64,000 nucleotides of DNA from Micromonosporaceae bacterium KJ-029 (GTDB taxonomy: Bacteria; Actinomycetota; Actinomycetes; Mycobacteriales; Micromonosporaceae), in assembly GCA_005402585.1 (NCBI GenBank), contig BIFP01000004.1:48236-112235 (forward strand), written 5' to 3'. A program made the position numbers and the translations under genes. Shown here in pieces: positions 10,901 to 19,949 of this stretch. The notes beneath the pieces are model-generated. The model saw only the letters and a list, made by a program, of their open reading frames with translations. It did no database searches and was not told the DNA's origin. The first letter of the stretch is position 1. Every line of letters starts with the position of its first letter.

Positions 10901-13900
10901 GAGTCGTTCGTACGCTGCCCGGTCTGCTCCTGGGAGCAAACCGTCCACCCGTCGCTGCTGGGTCAATGGCGTGACCAGCCGTGCCCGTCGTACCGCTGCC
11001 GCACCGGCCGCCTGGTCGCCGGCGACCGCCCGGACGGCCTGGGCCGCCACCACCGCGACCGCGACTACACCCGCGACTACTACCGAGGCCTCTACCGCCG
11101 GGCGGGCACCTACCAGATCGTCACGGCCGAGCACACCGGCCTGCTCACCCGGCCGCAGCGTGAGCGCGTTGAGGCGGCGTTCAAGCGCGGCCGCGACGAC
11201 AAGGAGGCCCGGCACAACGACCCGAACGTGCTGTCCTGCACGCCTACTTTAGAGATGGGCATCGACATCGGTGACCTCTCGGCGGTGGTGCTTGCCGCCC
11301 TGCCGCGCCGGCCCGCGAGCTACGCCCAGCAGACTGGCCGGGCCGGTCGCCGCACCGGCAACGCGTTCCTGCTGACCATCCCGGATCGGCGGCGGCGCGA
11401 CTTGTACTTCCTGGACCGGCCGAAGGATCTGATGGCCGGCGCAATCGTGCCGCCCGGCTGCTACCTGTCGGCGGTGGAGATCCTCCGCCGCCAGTACGTC
11501 GCGCACCTGCTCGACCTCGCGGCCGCCCAGAAGCTCGTCCGCGCCGACGGCATCGTGCTGCGGCCCCTGCCGCGCCGGGCGCCCGCGCTGTTCGGCCCGT
11601 CCGGTTACCTCGCCGACCTCGTGCAAGTCGCCACGGCGCAGGGAGCCACCCTGGTTGACGGCTTCCTCCGGCTGTTCCCAACCGGAGTCAGCGAGCAGGT
11701 TAACGAGGAGCTGAGGGTCTTCGCCACCCACGGGCTGGCCTCCGCGGTCGAAGAGGCTGAGCGTGAGTGGCAGCGGGTGGAGCAGCTTCTCCGCACCCGG
11801 CTGCGGGCGATCGACGAGGCGCACGCCGAACTGCACGACACGGACCCAGAGCAGGCCAGGGAGAAGGCTGAGCTTGACGCCGAGCGACGCGTCGTGGGCA
11901 AACGGCTGCTGTTGCGGGGCGACACGCCGGCGCAGGCCGCGTTGTGCGACCTGGGCCTGCTGCCGAACTACGCGCTGATCGACACGACCACCACGCTGTC
12001 GGCCACCGTGTACGGCGAGGACGGGGTGATCGACCCCCGGACTGGACGCCCCCGTATCACCGCCGAGAACATGGCGTACCAACGGCCGCGCCGCTTCGCC
12101 TTGTCGGAGCTGGCCCCGGGGAACACCTTCTACGCTCAGGGCTACCGGCACGAGATCACTGGTCTGGAGCTGATGACCGACGGTCGGCCGGACTGGCACA
12201 GCTGGCGCGTCTGTCCGGCGTGCGGATACGTGCGCACCGAGGACGCCGCCAACGACCGGTCACCCTGCGCGCGGTGCCACAGCACCCAGATCGCCGACGA
12301 CGGCTCCTGCCTCTTCCACGTGGTGGAGCCCGTGACGGTGACCTCCCGCGACCGGCGGGAGGACGCCCGCATCCGCGACGACCGGGACGAGCGTGACCGC
12401 CGCTTCTACAGCGTCATCGACGCGGTCGACTTCCCCGAGGACGCCATCGCGCGCGGCTCGTGGCGGCATGTCCGCCAGACCTTTGGCGTCGACTACTGCC
12501 GGCGGGCGATGATCCGCCGCATCAACGTCGGTCCGGCGCGATTCGACGCCCCGCCCCGCGACACGTTCGCTGGGCACACCGTGCGGCTCAACCCCTTCCA
12601 CGTGTGCACTGGATGCGGTGCCGCCACCGCCGACGGCAAGCCCGTCTTCGACCACGACACCGACGCGTTGACCTCCTCGGCCGCCCGCAACCCGACGCTC
12701 AAGCACCACCGGCCCTGGTGCCCGCTGCGGCGCGGGCGACGCACTGGAATCACCCAGGAGCCGGTCCTGCTGGCCCACCAGCTGCGCACCGAGGCGATCC
12801 GCGTGCTGTTGCCGGCCGCGACTGCGGACGTGGACGCCAAGGTCCACTCCTTCCGGGCGGCCCTGCGCATGGGCGTTGACGTGCACTTCGGCGGAGATCC
12901 CCAGCATCTCGATACCACCATCGCCTCCATGCCGGATCAGGCAAGCGGGGAACGCCGCTGGTTCCTGGTGGTGTTCGACGAACTGCCCGGCGGCACCGGC
13001 TACCTCGACCGGCTAAGGAAGGAGGATGCCTTCAAGGAGACCCTCGCCAAGGCCTACGAGGCGCTGCGCAACTGCCCGTGCGCGGAGGAACAGCGGCGGG
13101 CATGCCACCGGTGCCTGCACCGCTACACCCCTGAGGTGCTGCAGGACGTGGTGTCCCGGCGTACGGCCATCGAGATGATCGAGTCGCTGCTGTTCACTGG
13201 CGACGGCGCCGACGGGTGGGACATCGAGGATGTCAGACACACCGGCCTGATCGGGCTCGACCTCCAGGTCGAGTCCGACTTGGAGGCGCGGTTCCTCGCT
13301 GTGCTGCGGCAGTGGGCCACGATGACTGACGACGTCGCCCTCGACGAGGATGGCCACGCCAGCGGACACCTGCGCTTCACCGCCGGCGCCGACGTCGTGC
13401 ACTGGCGGCTCACCGCCCAGCAGCAGGTGGGCGACACCCGTACCGACTTCACCTTCACGCGGGTGGACGGGCCGACCCAGAGCGTGAAGGTCTACCTGGA
13501 GGGCTACCGCTACCACGCCACCCGCGAACACAACCGCATCGCCACCGACGCCGCCCGACGCACCCGCCTGCGCGCCGACGGTCACGCCGTCTTCCAGATC
13601 ACCTGGGCCGACATCGATCTCTTCGAGGGCCGCGCCACGGCGGCCCGACCCGTCTGGCCGCCGTACGCAGGGATGGCGGAGGAACAGGCCAAGGCGGCCT
13701 ACGATCAGTATGGCGGGCAGCGCGCGCACCTGCCCGGTGCGGTGTTCGCCAACCCCATCGACACCATGATCGCCTATCTGCGCGATCCTGACGCCGCCCG
13801 CTGGGCACGGCGGGCGAGCGCGCTCGTGACCGGGCTGCTCGCCGCGCCGGGAACGGCCCCGGTCCTCGCCACCCGGCGACGCAGCGCGCTCGCGACGGCC

Positions 13901-14719
13901 CTCCGTGCGGAGCTGACCCGACTCAGACCAGGCGGCAACCATGATCCGAGCGGCAGCCAGGGAGCAATCGACCCGCACGCGTCTGTCCACCTCTACCGCG
14001 CACACGACCTGACGGGCCTGCCTATCATCGTCGCACTCGACGCCGCCGACACCGATCGGCTGCGGTGGTCCGCGCTCGCGGTGCTCGACGACACGGACGA
14101 GGTCCTGGACACCGACGCGCACAAGCAGCGCTGGCGCGCGTGGCTGTACTGGACCAACATCACCCAGTTCCTTTCCTACGGCGGCGGGGACGGTGCCCAG
14201 TTGGCGGCCAGCCGTGCCCCCGAGTTCGAGGTCGAGACGCTGGCCGTCTGCGGCGGACTGGGCGAGATCGACACGCTGAGCGCTCACCGCCGGTCGCCGC
14301 AGGCCGCCGCGGGTCCCACCGCATCCGTTCCGAGCCCTCCCGGCGTTGACCCCGAGACCGCGGGGGCGCGGCGCGACACGGCGTGGGACGAGGACATTCT
14401 GGAGATCCTGCGCGAGGAGCCAGACGAGTCGGCCGACCTGCTGCGCCTCGCCGAAGAGCTCGCCGTCCGTGGCAAGCGGGCGCCGGTCTTCGGCTACGAG
14501 CTGGGCTCCGGCCGCTGGCTCGTGGACTTCGGCTGGGCCGATTCCGATGTCAAGATCGCTGTCGTGCACGACCACGCGAGCGTCGACAGCGACGAGGCGC
14601 ATCGCCGCGACCAGGCGTACATCGACGCTGGCTGGACGGTGCGCACGGCAGCGGAATGGCTGGTCCACTTCGACGAACTGATCTCCCGGCTGCCCGACAC
14701 GGAAGGCTCCACTCGATGA
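7970..14719 (+). CDS. Giant DEAD/DEAH helicase with DUF1998 and nuclease-like C-terminus (DrmA-DrmB/DruE-like)
   Basis: A 2249-aa protein whose GTG start overlaps the methylase stop. N-terminal SF2 motifs: TGTGSGKTE near residue 103, VVDEFHTYDG near 225, and TSATLAS near 266. The second RecA lobe is near residues 1086-1125 (TLEMGIDIGDL, QQTGRAGRRTG). Several CxxC pairs (near 505, 639, 984, 1410 and 1545) look like zinc ribbons. A DUF1998/MZB-type region with a CPC...CHRCL cluster lies near 1700. After it, residues about 1805-1880 contain a TDFTF ... VYLEG stretch typical of PD-(D/E)XK/Vsr-like nucleases, and the last 120 residues resemble a second degenerate copy. In DISARM the helicase (DrmA) and DUF1998 (DrmB) are separate; here they are one chain, as in Druantia DruE. 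The exact system name is therefore uncertain. Confidence 0.82.
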   Translation: MRPTLQARALKESLLQYLSTTYALADEGAREALHRFLGDEDTGMFRGPFLRIRTPFTLAAPGWERHLEWRRDDWTPYAHQAAAFARLTSVDGHTPEPTLITTGTGSGKTESFLYPVLDHCRRERAAGKAGVKAVLLYPMNALATDQAQRLNELLIGNQEQLGRVSAGLYIGDRAALRYDRVRTKRSEMQLTPPDILITNYKMLDLLLQRDDDRPLWHDADIRYVVVDEFHTYDGAQGTDVAMLLRRLAAAVGAPGEKRPLGDICPVATSATLASATDEEAIANLLDVATDVFGAEFTRDSIIGEDRLSVDEFVPMENLDRALPLPSPEEILALPDPGAGDDALLDLIEAVTAVRDPDQVLLGSHLKRHLFTRAVLMAFSGDLKDSSEVLDTMWRAGASGWAATITRQPEKAAEALARFVALLSHARQAGAKPGEVRSFVHVEVHQWARAVTRLLRGVLPWPRAEFRWDVAGNEDSAARSGNPIVPATTATAGQSANLFLPAVYCRSCGRSGWAVFSPESDDGQVHFDTFKIRRAAAGQDKVRVRYLIAATDREAREGARPVLMPVSARRAQGGSSASHGVAGSLLVLDAVRQRLRPPDPARDYDAESGEPRLTARDSAFVLANVGATANTAAREDWCSACGERNAIRFLGTGAAAVAAAAITQLFTGGELDKGLGEDKTLMFNDSVQDAAHRAGFVANRSYTFSLRALLTAHLSERDGRALNDLIADVVEATTDPETLAAVVPPDLHGLRGVDRLLSGRARGGDLATWKLIGQRLAFETLMEFGFRSRNGRTLELTRTAAAHVRIPDPVAAAALVREVHAELDREGLLVVTQDDTRYLAFLRVLLERLRTRGAVAHTWLDQYINEAGTSRYFIWGQRPVGMRAFPTNVAAPVFLLAQPKAGSEFDIAAGRLSWYERWAGRCLALPREVAGEFWSLLLPKLTSAGLLSVRTPNDTSARVYGLRPGNIEALLLDDDEVQESFVRCPVCSWEQTVHPSLLGQWRDQPCPSYRCRTGRLVAGDRPDGLGRHHRDRDYTRDYYRGLYRRAGTYQIVTAEHTGLLTRPQRERVEAAFKRGRDDKEARHNDPNVLSCTPTLEMGIDIGDLSAVVLAALPRRPASYAQQTGRAGRRTGNAFLLTIPDRRRRDLYFLDRPKDLMAGAIVPPGCYLSAVEILRRQYVAHLLDLAAAQKLVRADGIVLRPLPRRAPALFGPSGYLADLVQVATAQGATLVDGFLRLFPTGVSEQVNEELRVFATHGLASAVEEAEREWQRVEQLLRTRLRAIDEAHAELHDTDPEQAREKAELDAERRVVGKRLLLRGDTPAQAALCDLGLLPNYALIDTTTTLSATVYGEDGVIDPRTGRPRITAENMAYQRPRRFALSELAPGNTFYAQGYRHEITGLELMTDGRPDWHSWRVCPACGYVRTEDAANDRSPCARCHSTQIADDGSCLFHVVEPVTVTSRDRREDARIRDDRDERDRRFYSVIDAVDFPEDAIARGSWRHVRQTFGVDYCRRAMIRRINVGPARFDAPPRDTFAGHTVRLNPFHVCTGCGAATADGKPVFDHDTDALTSSAARNPTLKHHRPWCPLRRGRRTGITQEPVLLAHQLRTEAIRVLLPAATADVDAKVHSFRAALRMGVDVHFGGDPQHLDTTIASMPDQASGERRWFLVVFDELPGGTGYLDRLRKEDAFKETLAKAYEALRNCPCAEEQRRACHRCLHRYTPEVLQDVVSRRTAIEMIESLLFTGDGADGWDIEDVRHTGLIGLDLQVESDLEARFLAVLRQWATMTDDVALDEDGHASGHLRFTAGADVVHWRLTAQQQVGDTRTDFTFTRVDGPTQSVKVYLEGYRYHATREHNRIATDAARRTRLRADGHAVFQITWADIDLFEGRATAARPVWPPYAGMAEEQAKAAYDQYGGQRAHLPGAVFANPIDTMIAYLRDPDAARWARRASALVTGLLAAPGTAPVLATRRRSALATALRAELTRLRPGGNHDPSGSQGAIDPHASVHLYRAHDLTGLPIIVALDAADTDRLRWSALAVLDDTDEVLDTDAHKQRWRAWLYWTNITQFLSYGGGDGAQLAASRAPEFEVETLAVCGGLGEIDTLSAHRRSPQAAAGPTASVPSPPGVDPETAGARRDTAWDEDILEILREEPDESADLLRLAEELAVRGKRAPVFGYELGSGRWLVDFGWADSDVKIAVVHDHASVDSDEAHRRDQAYIDAGWTVRTAAEWLVHFDELISRLPDTEGSTR

Positions 14720-17007
14720 CCGCACGGCTCAGCCTCTACCGCAAGGCCGAACAGGAGCTCTACAAGCTCGACCGCGTGGTGAAGGCGCAGTTCTACGACT
14801 TCTGCCATCTCTTCCGACAGAACCCGGAGCAGCCCGGCCTGGACCTGAAGAAACTCAAGGGCGACTCCCGGATCTACCGTGCGAAGATCAACCAGTCGTA
14901 TCGGGCGCTGCTCGCTCCCGTCGGCGTCGATGCCGACGGCACCCCGAGCTGGCTCGTCGTTGCCGTCCGGCACCGCAAGGACGTCTACGACCAACTCCAG
15001 GTCGCTGTCAACCGGGTGACTGGGGAGATCGAGTTCGTCGACTTGGCCGTCGTCGGCGACAGCGCCCTGCGCCGCGCTGGCATCACTCTCACGCCAGCCG
15101 AGCCCGAAACCGCCCCGGCGGCGAAACCGGCCGCGGTAGCGCCGGCGCCGCCGCCCGCGCCTCCGATGCTGGCCGGCTACGACGCCGAGCAGCTCAAGGA
15201 ACTCGGAGTCGCCGATCAGCTCATCGACCTGGCCATGGCCGTCACCAGCGACGCCGAGCTGGACGAGCTGCTCGAGGGTGCGCCACCCCTTTCCAAGGAC
15301 ATCCTGTACGGCCTCGCGTCGGGGATGAGCATCGACGCCGTCCGCGAGGAGATCACGGCGCCGGTCCGGCTCGCCGAAGAGCCGGATCCGGCGGACCTGG
15401 CGGCCGCCTTCGCTCGCACTACCGTGACGACCGTCGACAAGCATGTGCAGGCGGCCATCGAAGAGGGCGACTTCCGCGCCTGGCGCGTCTACCTCCATCC
15501 CATCCAACAGAAGATCGTCAAACGGCGGTACGGCGGACCCGCCCGGGTGTCCGGCGGTCCCGGCACCGGCAAGACGGTTGTCGCCCTGCACCGAGTCAAG
15601 CACCTGGCGGGGGCGCTGCCGCCCGGCACCGACAAGCCGATCCTCGTAACCACCTTCACCGCCAACCTCGCCAACGACCTCCGTTCTCGATTGGCCTCGC
15701 TCATCGAGCCACACATGATGGAGCGGGTCGACGTCACCCACATCGATCAGTTGGCCGCCCGAGTCGTCGGCGAGAACACCACGCAGCGAACCCGGAAGCG
15801 ACGCATCAGCGACCACGCCGCCGTCACGGAAATGCGGCAGCTGCTCCTCGAACTCGACGAACGCCGCTGGGACGCCGAGTTCCTCGTCGAGGAGTGGGAG
15901 CAGGTCATCCTCGGCCAGGCCGTGCAGAGCCGCTCGGCCTACTTCCAGGTGCGCCGCGCCGGCCGCGGCCGCGCCCTCTCTCGCCCTGAGCGCAGCCAGG
16001 TGTGGAAACTGATCGAACAGCTCACCGCCCGACTGGACAAACTCGGCGTCGAAACCTGGGGCCAGGCCGCAGAACGCGCCGCCCGGTATGAGATGGAACG
16101 AGCCGCCGCGATCGAGGCACGCAGGGCCGCCGGTTCATCAACAGGCGACAGCTCCAGCTCGGGCCGCCTTGGCTACCGGTACCGGCACATCGTCGTTGAC
16201 GAGGCTCAAGACCTCCGCGCCGCCCATTGGAAAATGCTGCGCGCCATGGCCGATCCAAGTCGGCCCGATGACATTTTTATCGCGGGCGACACTCACCAGC
16301 GAATCTACGACCACCAGGTATCTCTCGGCGCACTTGGCATCCACATCCGCGGTCGGTCGGCCCGGCTGACCCTCAGCTATCGCACCACGCGGGAGATACT
16401 TGCCGGGGCGCTTTTCATCGCAGACGACGGCAGCGTCAGCTACGACGACCTGGACGACGGAACTGACACGCTCGCCGGCTACCGCTCGATCCTGCACGGG
16501 CCTGCGCCGACTCTCGAGGCGTACGACACTCGGGAAGAGGAGCTGGCCGGGCTGGCCACGACACTGGCGAACTGGCGGGCAGAGCTGTCCACCGGTGAGA
16601 ACGGCGTCTCCGTCGACACAGCGGGACACATCGCCGTCTGTGTGGCGGACCATGAACGAGTGAGCCAGGTGATGGACTACCTGACCGACAAGGCGGGCAC
16701 GACCTGCGCCGAGCTGACCAAAGAGGGCCCCGTGGGCGACGGTGACATTCACGTTGGCACCATGCACCGCTTCAAGGGACTCGAGTACCAGCGGCTCGCG
16801 ATCGTCGGAGTCAGCGAGGGCGTCCTGCCGCGCGCCGGCGTCGATCGGTACCGCAAGGAGGACCCGGTGCGGTACGCACGCGAGCTGCGCAAGGCGCGGT
16901 CCTTGCTGTTCGTCGCCGCCACTCGAGCCCGTGATGCCTTGGCGGTCAGTTGGCACGGCGTGCCGAGCCCGCTGCTCGATGAGTTCCGGCGTCGCGCGGC
17001 CCCCTAA
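14716..17007 (+). CDS. RelE-like domain fused to UvrD-type helicase
   Basis: A 763-aa protein, ATG overlapping the previous stop. Residues 1-115 resemble a RelE/ParE-type toxin fold: an SLYRKAEQEL opening, an LKKLKG stretch, YRAL, then VVAVRHRKDVY. An Ala/Pro-rich linker follows at about residues 135-155. The SF1 helicase domain has Walker A GGPGTGKT near 281, VVDEAQDLRAAH (motif II) near 494, GDTHQRIYD near 521, SYRTT near 555, MHRFKGLEYQ near 683, and VAATRARDAL near 735. The helicase appears complete and probably active. As the last gene of the coupled operon it sits where DISARM has DrmC. Whether the RelE-like part is a ribosome-dependent RNase, a nucleic-acid binder or a degenerate remnant cannot be told by eye. 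Confidence 0.85.
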   Translation: MTARLSLYRKAEQELYKLDRVVKAQFYDFCHLFRQNPEQPGLDLKKLKGDSRIYRAKINQSYRALLAPVGVDADGTPSWLVVAVRHRKDVYDQLQVAVNRVTGEIEFVDLAVVGDSALRRAGITLTPAEPETAPAAKPAAVAPAPPPAPPMLAGYDAEQLKELGVADQLIDLAMAVTSDAELDELLEGAPPLSKDILYGLASGMSIDAVREEITAPVRLAEEPDPADLAAAFARTTVTTVDKHVQAAIEEGDFRAWRVYLHPIQQKIVKRRYGGPARVSGGPGTGKTVVALHRVKHLAGALPPGTDKPILVTTFTANLANDLRSRLASLIEPHMMERVDVTHIDQLAARVVGENTTQRTRKRRISDHAAVTEMRQLLLELDERRWDAEFLVEEWEQVILGQAVQSRSAYFQVRRAGRGRALSRPERSQVWKLIEQLTARLDKLGVETWGQAAERAARYEMERAAAIEARRAAGSSTGDSSSSGRLGYRYRHIVVDEAQDLRAAHWKMLRAMADPSRPDDIFIAGDTHQRIYDHQVSLGALGIHIRGRSARLTLSYRTTREILAGALFIADDGSVSYDDLDDGTDTLAGYRSILHGPAPTLEAYDTREEELAGLATTLANWRAELSTGENGVSVDTAGHIAVCVADHERVSQVMDYLTDKAGTTCAELTKEGPVGDGDIHVGTMHRFKGLEYQRLAIVGVSEGVLPRAGVDRYRKEDPVRYARELRKARSLLFVAATRARDALAVSWHGVPSPLLDEFRRRAAP

Positions 17008-17261
17008 CCTTGGCCGACACGAAAGCCGTGGCTACCGCCAAGCGTGTCTGTGCTCTATGACCATCGTTCGGTGGGACATAGGGTTGCAGCGTGCCCCTAC
17101 GAGAAGCGGAGGTCCTCCGTCTGGATCGGCTCCTTGTCGGGAAGCCCCGGACGCCCGCGGTAGCTCATCGTCGGCCGGGACCTGCGCAAAGCACCAGGTC
17201 GCGGCCCCGGTTCCTAATGCAGATGCCATCGCCGCCGTTAGCCGCCGATCCGTCGAGCGCC

Positions 17262-19949
17262 TCACAGATACTCGTCTGCTAGCGAGCAGAGGTGTAGAAC
17301 GCCCGGGTACTTGGTGGCTTGGTCGGTGTGGGCATGGGCTCGGCGTATCAGTGATACCAAGGTGGCGAGGGTTGCCGGATCGTCGTTGGGCTGTTGGTGG
17401 GCGACGCAGATCTCGAGGGGCACTGGATTCGACGCCTGTACCGAGAAGTTGGTGTGGATGTCAGGGTCGAGTTTGGTGCGGCCGTGTGGGGTCTGCATCT
17501 GGTCGGACTTGGGGTTGACGGAGTAGTAGACGCGCTCGCTGGCGCGGAACAGCCCGCTGACTCTGGGGTGGTGCTTGTCGAGGTCGTGGGCGAAGCCGCG
17601 GGGGACTTCCATGGTGCTGGAGCGGTCGCGGATGCGGACGATGCGCAGGCCTGGCGTCTCGTCCGGGCTAATGGTTTCGGGGAGGTCGGCGTCGTCTTCG
17701 ATGTCGACGCCGGGCAGGATCAGCTGGTCGGGGCGCAGGTGTTTGTCCTGCATCCAGTCCCAGCCCCAGTTGCGGAATCCGGCGGCTCTGACCATGACAA
17801 GGCGGTCGTGGGTTGCCGAGTCGGCGGCGCCGCCGACGCCCAGGACGTTGACGAGGAAGCCGGCCAGGATCTGCTTCTGCTGCCTGCCGGGGCCGATGCG
17901 TCCTTTGCCGTCGGCGAGGAGAGCGGGTAGGTCGGCGTAGGGGACCGTGTGGGAGGGACTGCCGTCCGCGCCGGGGAGGTAGGCGGTTGCGGTGCCGTCG
18001 GGTTGTTGGCGGATGACGATCGGGATGCAGGTGGGGCCGTCGTGGTGCAGCCAGATCCCAACCTGCTCGATGTCGGGCAGTCCGGCGGGCATCTGGTAGG
18101 GGCCGAAACGGCCGAGCTGGCGAAGGCAGTCGTTGATGGCGGACGCCACCCGCAGGATGGTGCCGGCCCCAAACCGGGTGTCGGGGTAGGGCTCGGGCTT
18201 CTTCCGTTTGGCGTTCTCGGGCCATGTCCTCGGCTCGGTGAACAGCTGGGCTGGCCTCAGGCACTGCAGGCGCCGGTTGGTGCGGGCGAAGGCCTTCTTC
18301 AGGCCGGGTTTCGGGTCGATTTGCCTGGCGCGTTGGAAGAAGGCAGCGTCCTGCAGTTCGACGATGGCCCCCAGGCGGTCGGCGCTCCTGCCGAGAACAT
18401 CCCTTGCAAGCCGGTTGGTGTGCAGCTGGAGCATGGCGTCGTCGGTCTTCTTCTTGTCTGGGTCGGGTTGCACGCCGACGCCGACCTCGGCACCGTTGCG
18501 CAGGCGAACGGTGATGTTGAGGTCGCCGGTGAAGCGGACCACGCTGTCGTCGGCCGGGTCGGACTCGGGTGCGAGGCCAAAGTGGTGCTCCAGGGCCGCA
18601 AGTACGGCCTCGCGAGTGATGTCGCTCTGCGTCCACAGCTCGATGGTGTACCCGGGGTTCGGGTCAAACGCGGCTTTGATCTTGCGGGTAGCGCGGGAGC
18701 CGACACGCTCGAGGTCGGGCAGCGGCCGGATTCCGCGACGGGTAAGGAGGCTGCGCAGCCTGTCGTGGACGTCGACGTGGTCTCCTGGGACCAGGCCGGT
18801 GTTGGCGGCGTGGACGAGCGTCTTGGCTCGTCTGATCTCGTTGCCGTCGGAATCCACGCTGGGTGCGGCGTCGGCGTCCACCGCTTGGCTTTTGGTGCCT
18901 TCGCTGTACAGGAAGTAGGCGCGGATGGCGCGCTCGTCGAGCAGGTCGGCGGCTGCCGCCGGGTCCGCGAGGGTCTTGTGCGGGTCGGGGAACGACAGTT
19001 GGGTGAGCTTCGCGAGGGCGCGGGCCAGGCCGGGGCTCCACTGCCACTGCCAGCCGCCGCCGGGGATCCGCATCTGGCGTGCCGGCGCGGACAGCAGGGT
19101 GTGGGGCTCGTCGTCGCGGCCGAGGAAGCCCTGGGGTCCGTGGAGCCAGATGGTGGCTGAGGTGGGACCTTTGCCACGCGACGGCACATAGGCCACGGGC
19201 ATGAGTGGGAAGCGGCTGATGCTGACGTCGGCGTGGATGCGCGGTACGGGGAAGTTGGGTGCTGTCTCCACGTGAAAGTCGATCTTGGCGGTGACGAGTC
19301 CGGGGCCTGCGCGGTCGTCGTCGGTTCGCTGGGGCGGCCAGAGGACGGCGCTGCGCCGGCCGTCGCTTCTCGGCGGCCCGAGGATGAAGTCGCGCCGGGC
19401 CTTGCCGAGCAGGTCGAGTTTCTGGTCGACGACCTCTTTGGCGAGGAACGAGGGCAGCATCTGGTAGACGTGCGGGGCCACCGCGGCGGTGCCGTTGGCG
19501 CGGACGGCGTATTCGAGGAGATTGAAGCAGCGACGGTCGAACACGAGGTCGGCCGGCTTGAGCATCTGGTACCAGTCGATCTCGTCGGTGATCTCGGTGG
19601 TGGCCCAGCTGGCGATCGCGTCGGTGACCACGTACGTGTCGATGCCGGGGAACGCGAGGATGAAGTCGTCCGACCTCAGGTCCCAATTGACGTACATGAT
19701 CGCCGGGTCGATGCCGCAGAGGAGCTCTTTGAGGCTGCTGGTGGGCAGCGAGTGTCCAGGCCGGCCGAACGGCCGAGTGCGCCACTGCTTGTCGAGTTCG
19801 GTGAACCAGGTGGCGGGCATCGCCGCGACGTCGCACTCCACGTCCCAGCGGGAGCCTGGCTCGATGTCGAACGCGAGCAGCCGCAGGTGGTCGCCGGTGG
19901 TCCTGCGGGGCGGCTTGGCCGTGTTCTCGCTGGTCTCGATGTCGGTCAC
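17262..19949 (-). CDS. pPIWI_RE family PIWI/Argonaute-like protein
   Basis: An 895-aa protein starting at GTG 19949, which overlaps the upstream stop (GTGA) and has an AGGAGG site about 8 bases before it. The N-terminal half matches the DUF3962-type region; the C-terminal 350 residues carry the RNase H-like PIWI region, with the WLHHDGPTCIPIVIR strand, LRIVRIRDRSSTMEVPRG and a terminal PLEICVAHQQ stretch. The Arg and Glu in these stretches fit the conserved R and E that give the RE clade its name; I cannot assign the PIWI catalytic tetrad by eye. Burroughs, Iyer and Aravind described such proteins in three-gene operons with a DinG-like helicase and an REase, predicted to act against invasive nucleic acid, possibly at R-loops. 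Both expected partners are directly upstream, which strengthens the call. Confidence 0.85.
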   Translation of the reverse strand: MTDIETSENTAKPPRRTTGDHLRLLAFDIEPGSRWDVECDVAAMPATWFTELDKQWRTRPFGRPGHSLPTSSLKELLCGIDPAIMYVNWDLRSDDFILAFPGIDTYVVTDAIASWATTEITDEIDWYQMLKPADLVFDRRCFNLLEYAVRANGTAAVAPHVYQMLPSFLAKEVVDQKLDLLGKARRDFILGPPRSDGRRSAVLWPPQRTDDDRAGPGLVTAKIDFHVETAPNFPVPRIHADVSISRFPLMPVAYVPSRGKGPTSATIWLHGPQGFLGRDDEPHTLLSAPARQMRIPGGGWQWQWSPGLARALAKLTQLSFPDPHKTLADPAAAADLLDERAIRAYFLYSEGTKSQAVDADAAPSVDSDGNEIRRAKTLVHAANTGLVPGDHVDVHDRLRSLLTRRGIRPLPDLERVGSRATRKIKAAFDPNPGYTIELWTQSDITREAVLAALEHHFGLAPESDPADDSVVRFTGDLNITVRLRNGAEVGVGVQPDPDKKKTDDAMLQLHTNRLARDVLGRSADRLGAIVELQDAAFFQRARQIDPKPGLKKAFARTNRRLQCLRPAQLFTEPRTWPENAKRKKPEPYPDTRFGAGTILRVASAINDCLRQLGRFGPYQMPAGLPDIEQVGIWLHHDGPTCIPIVIRQQPDGTATAYLPGADGSPSHTVPYADLPALLADGKGRIGPGRQQKQILAGFLVNVLGVGGAADSATHDRLVMVRAAGFRNWGWDWMQDKHLRPDQLILPGVDIEDDADLPETISPDETPGLRIVRIRDRSSTMEVPRGFAHDLDKHHPRVSGLFRASERVYYSVNPKSDQMQTPHGRTKLDPDIHTNFSVQASNPVPLEICVAHQQPNDDPATLATLVSLIRRAHAHTDQATKYPGVLHLCSLADEYL

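Noticed and set aside
13013..14725. A 570-residue minus-strand frame
   Set aside because: It is antisense to the C-terminal part of the DUF1998 helicase; no family features and no ribosome site.
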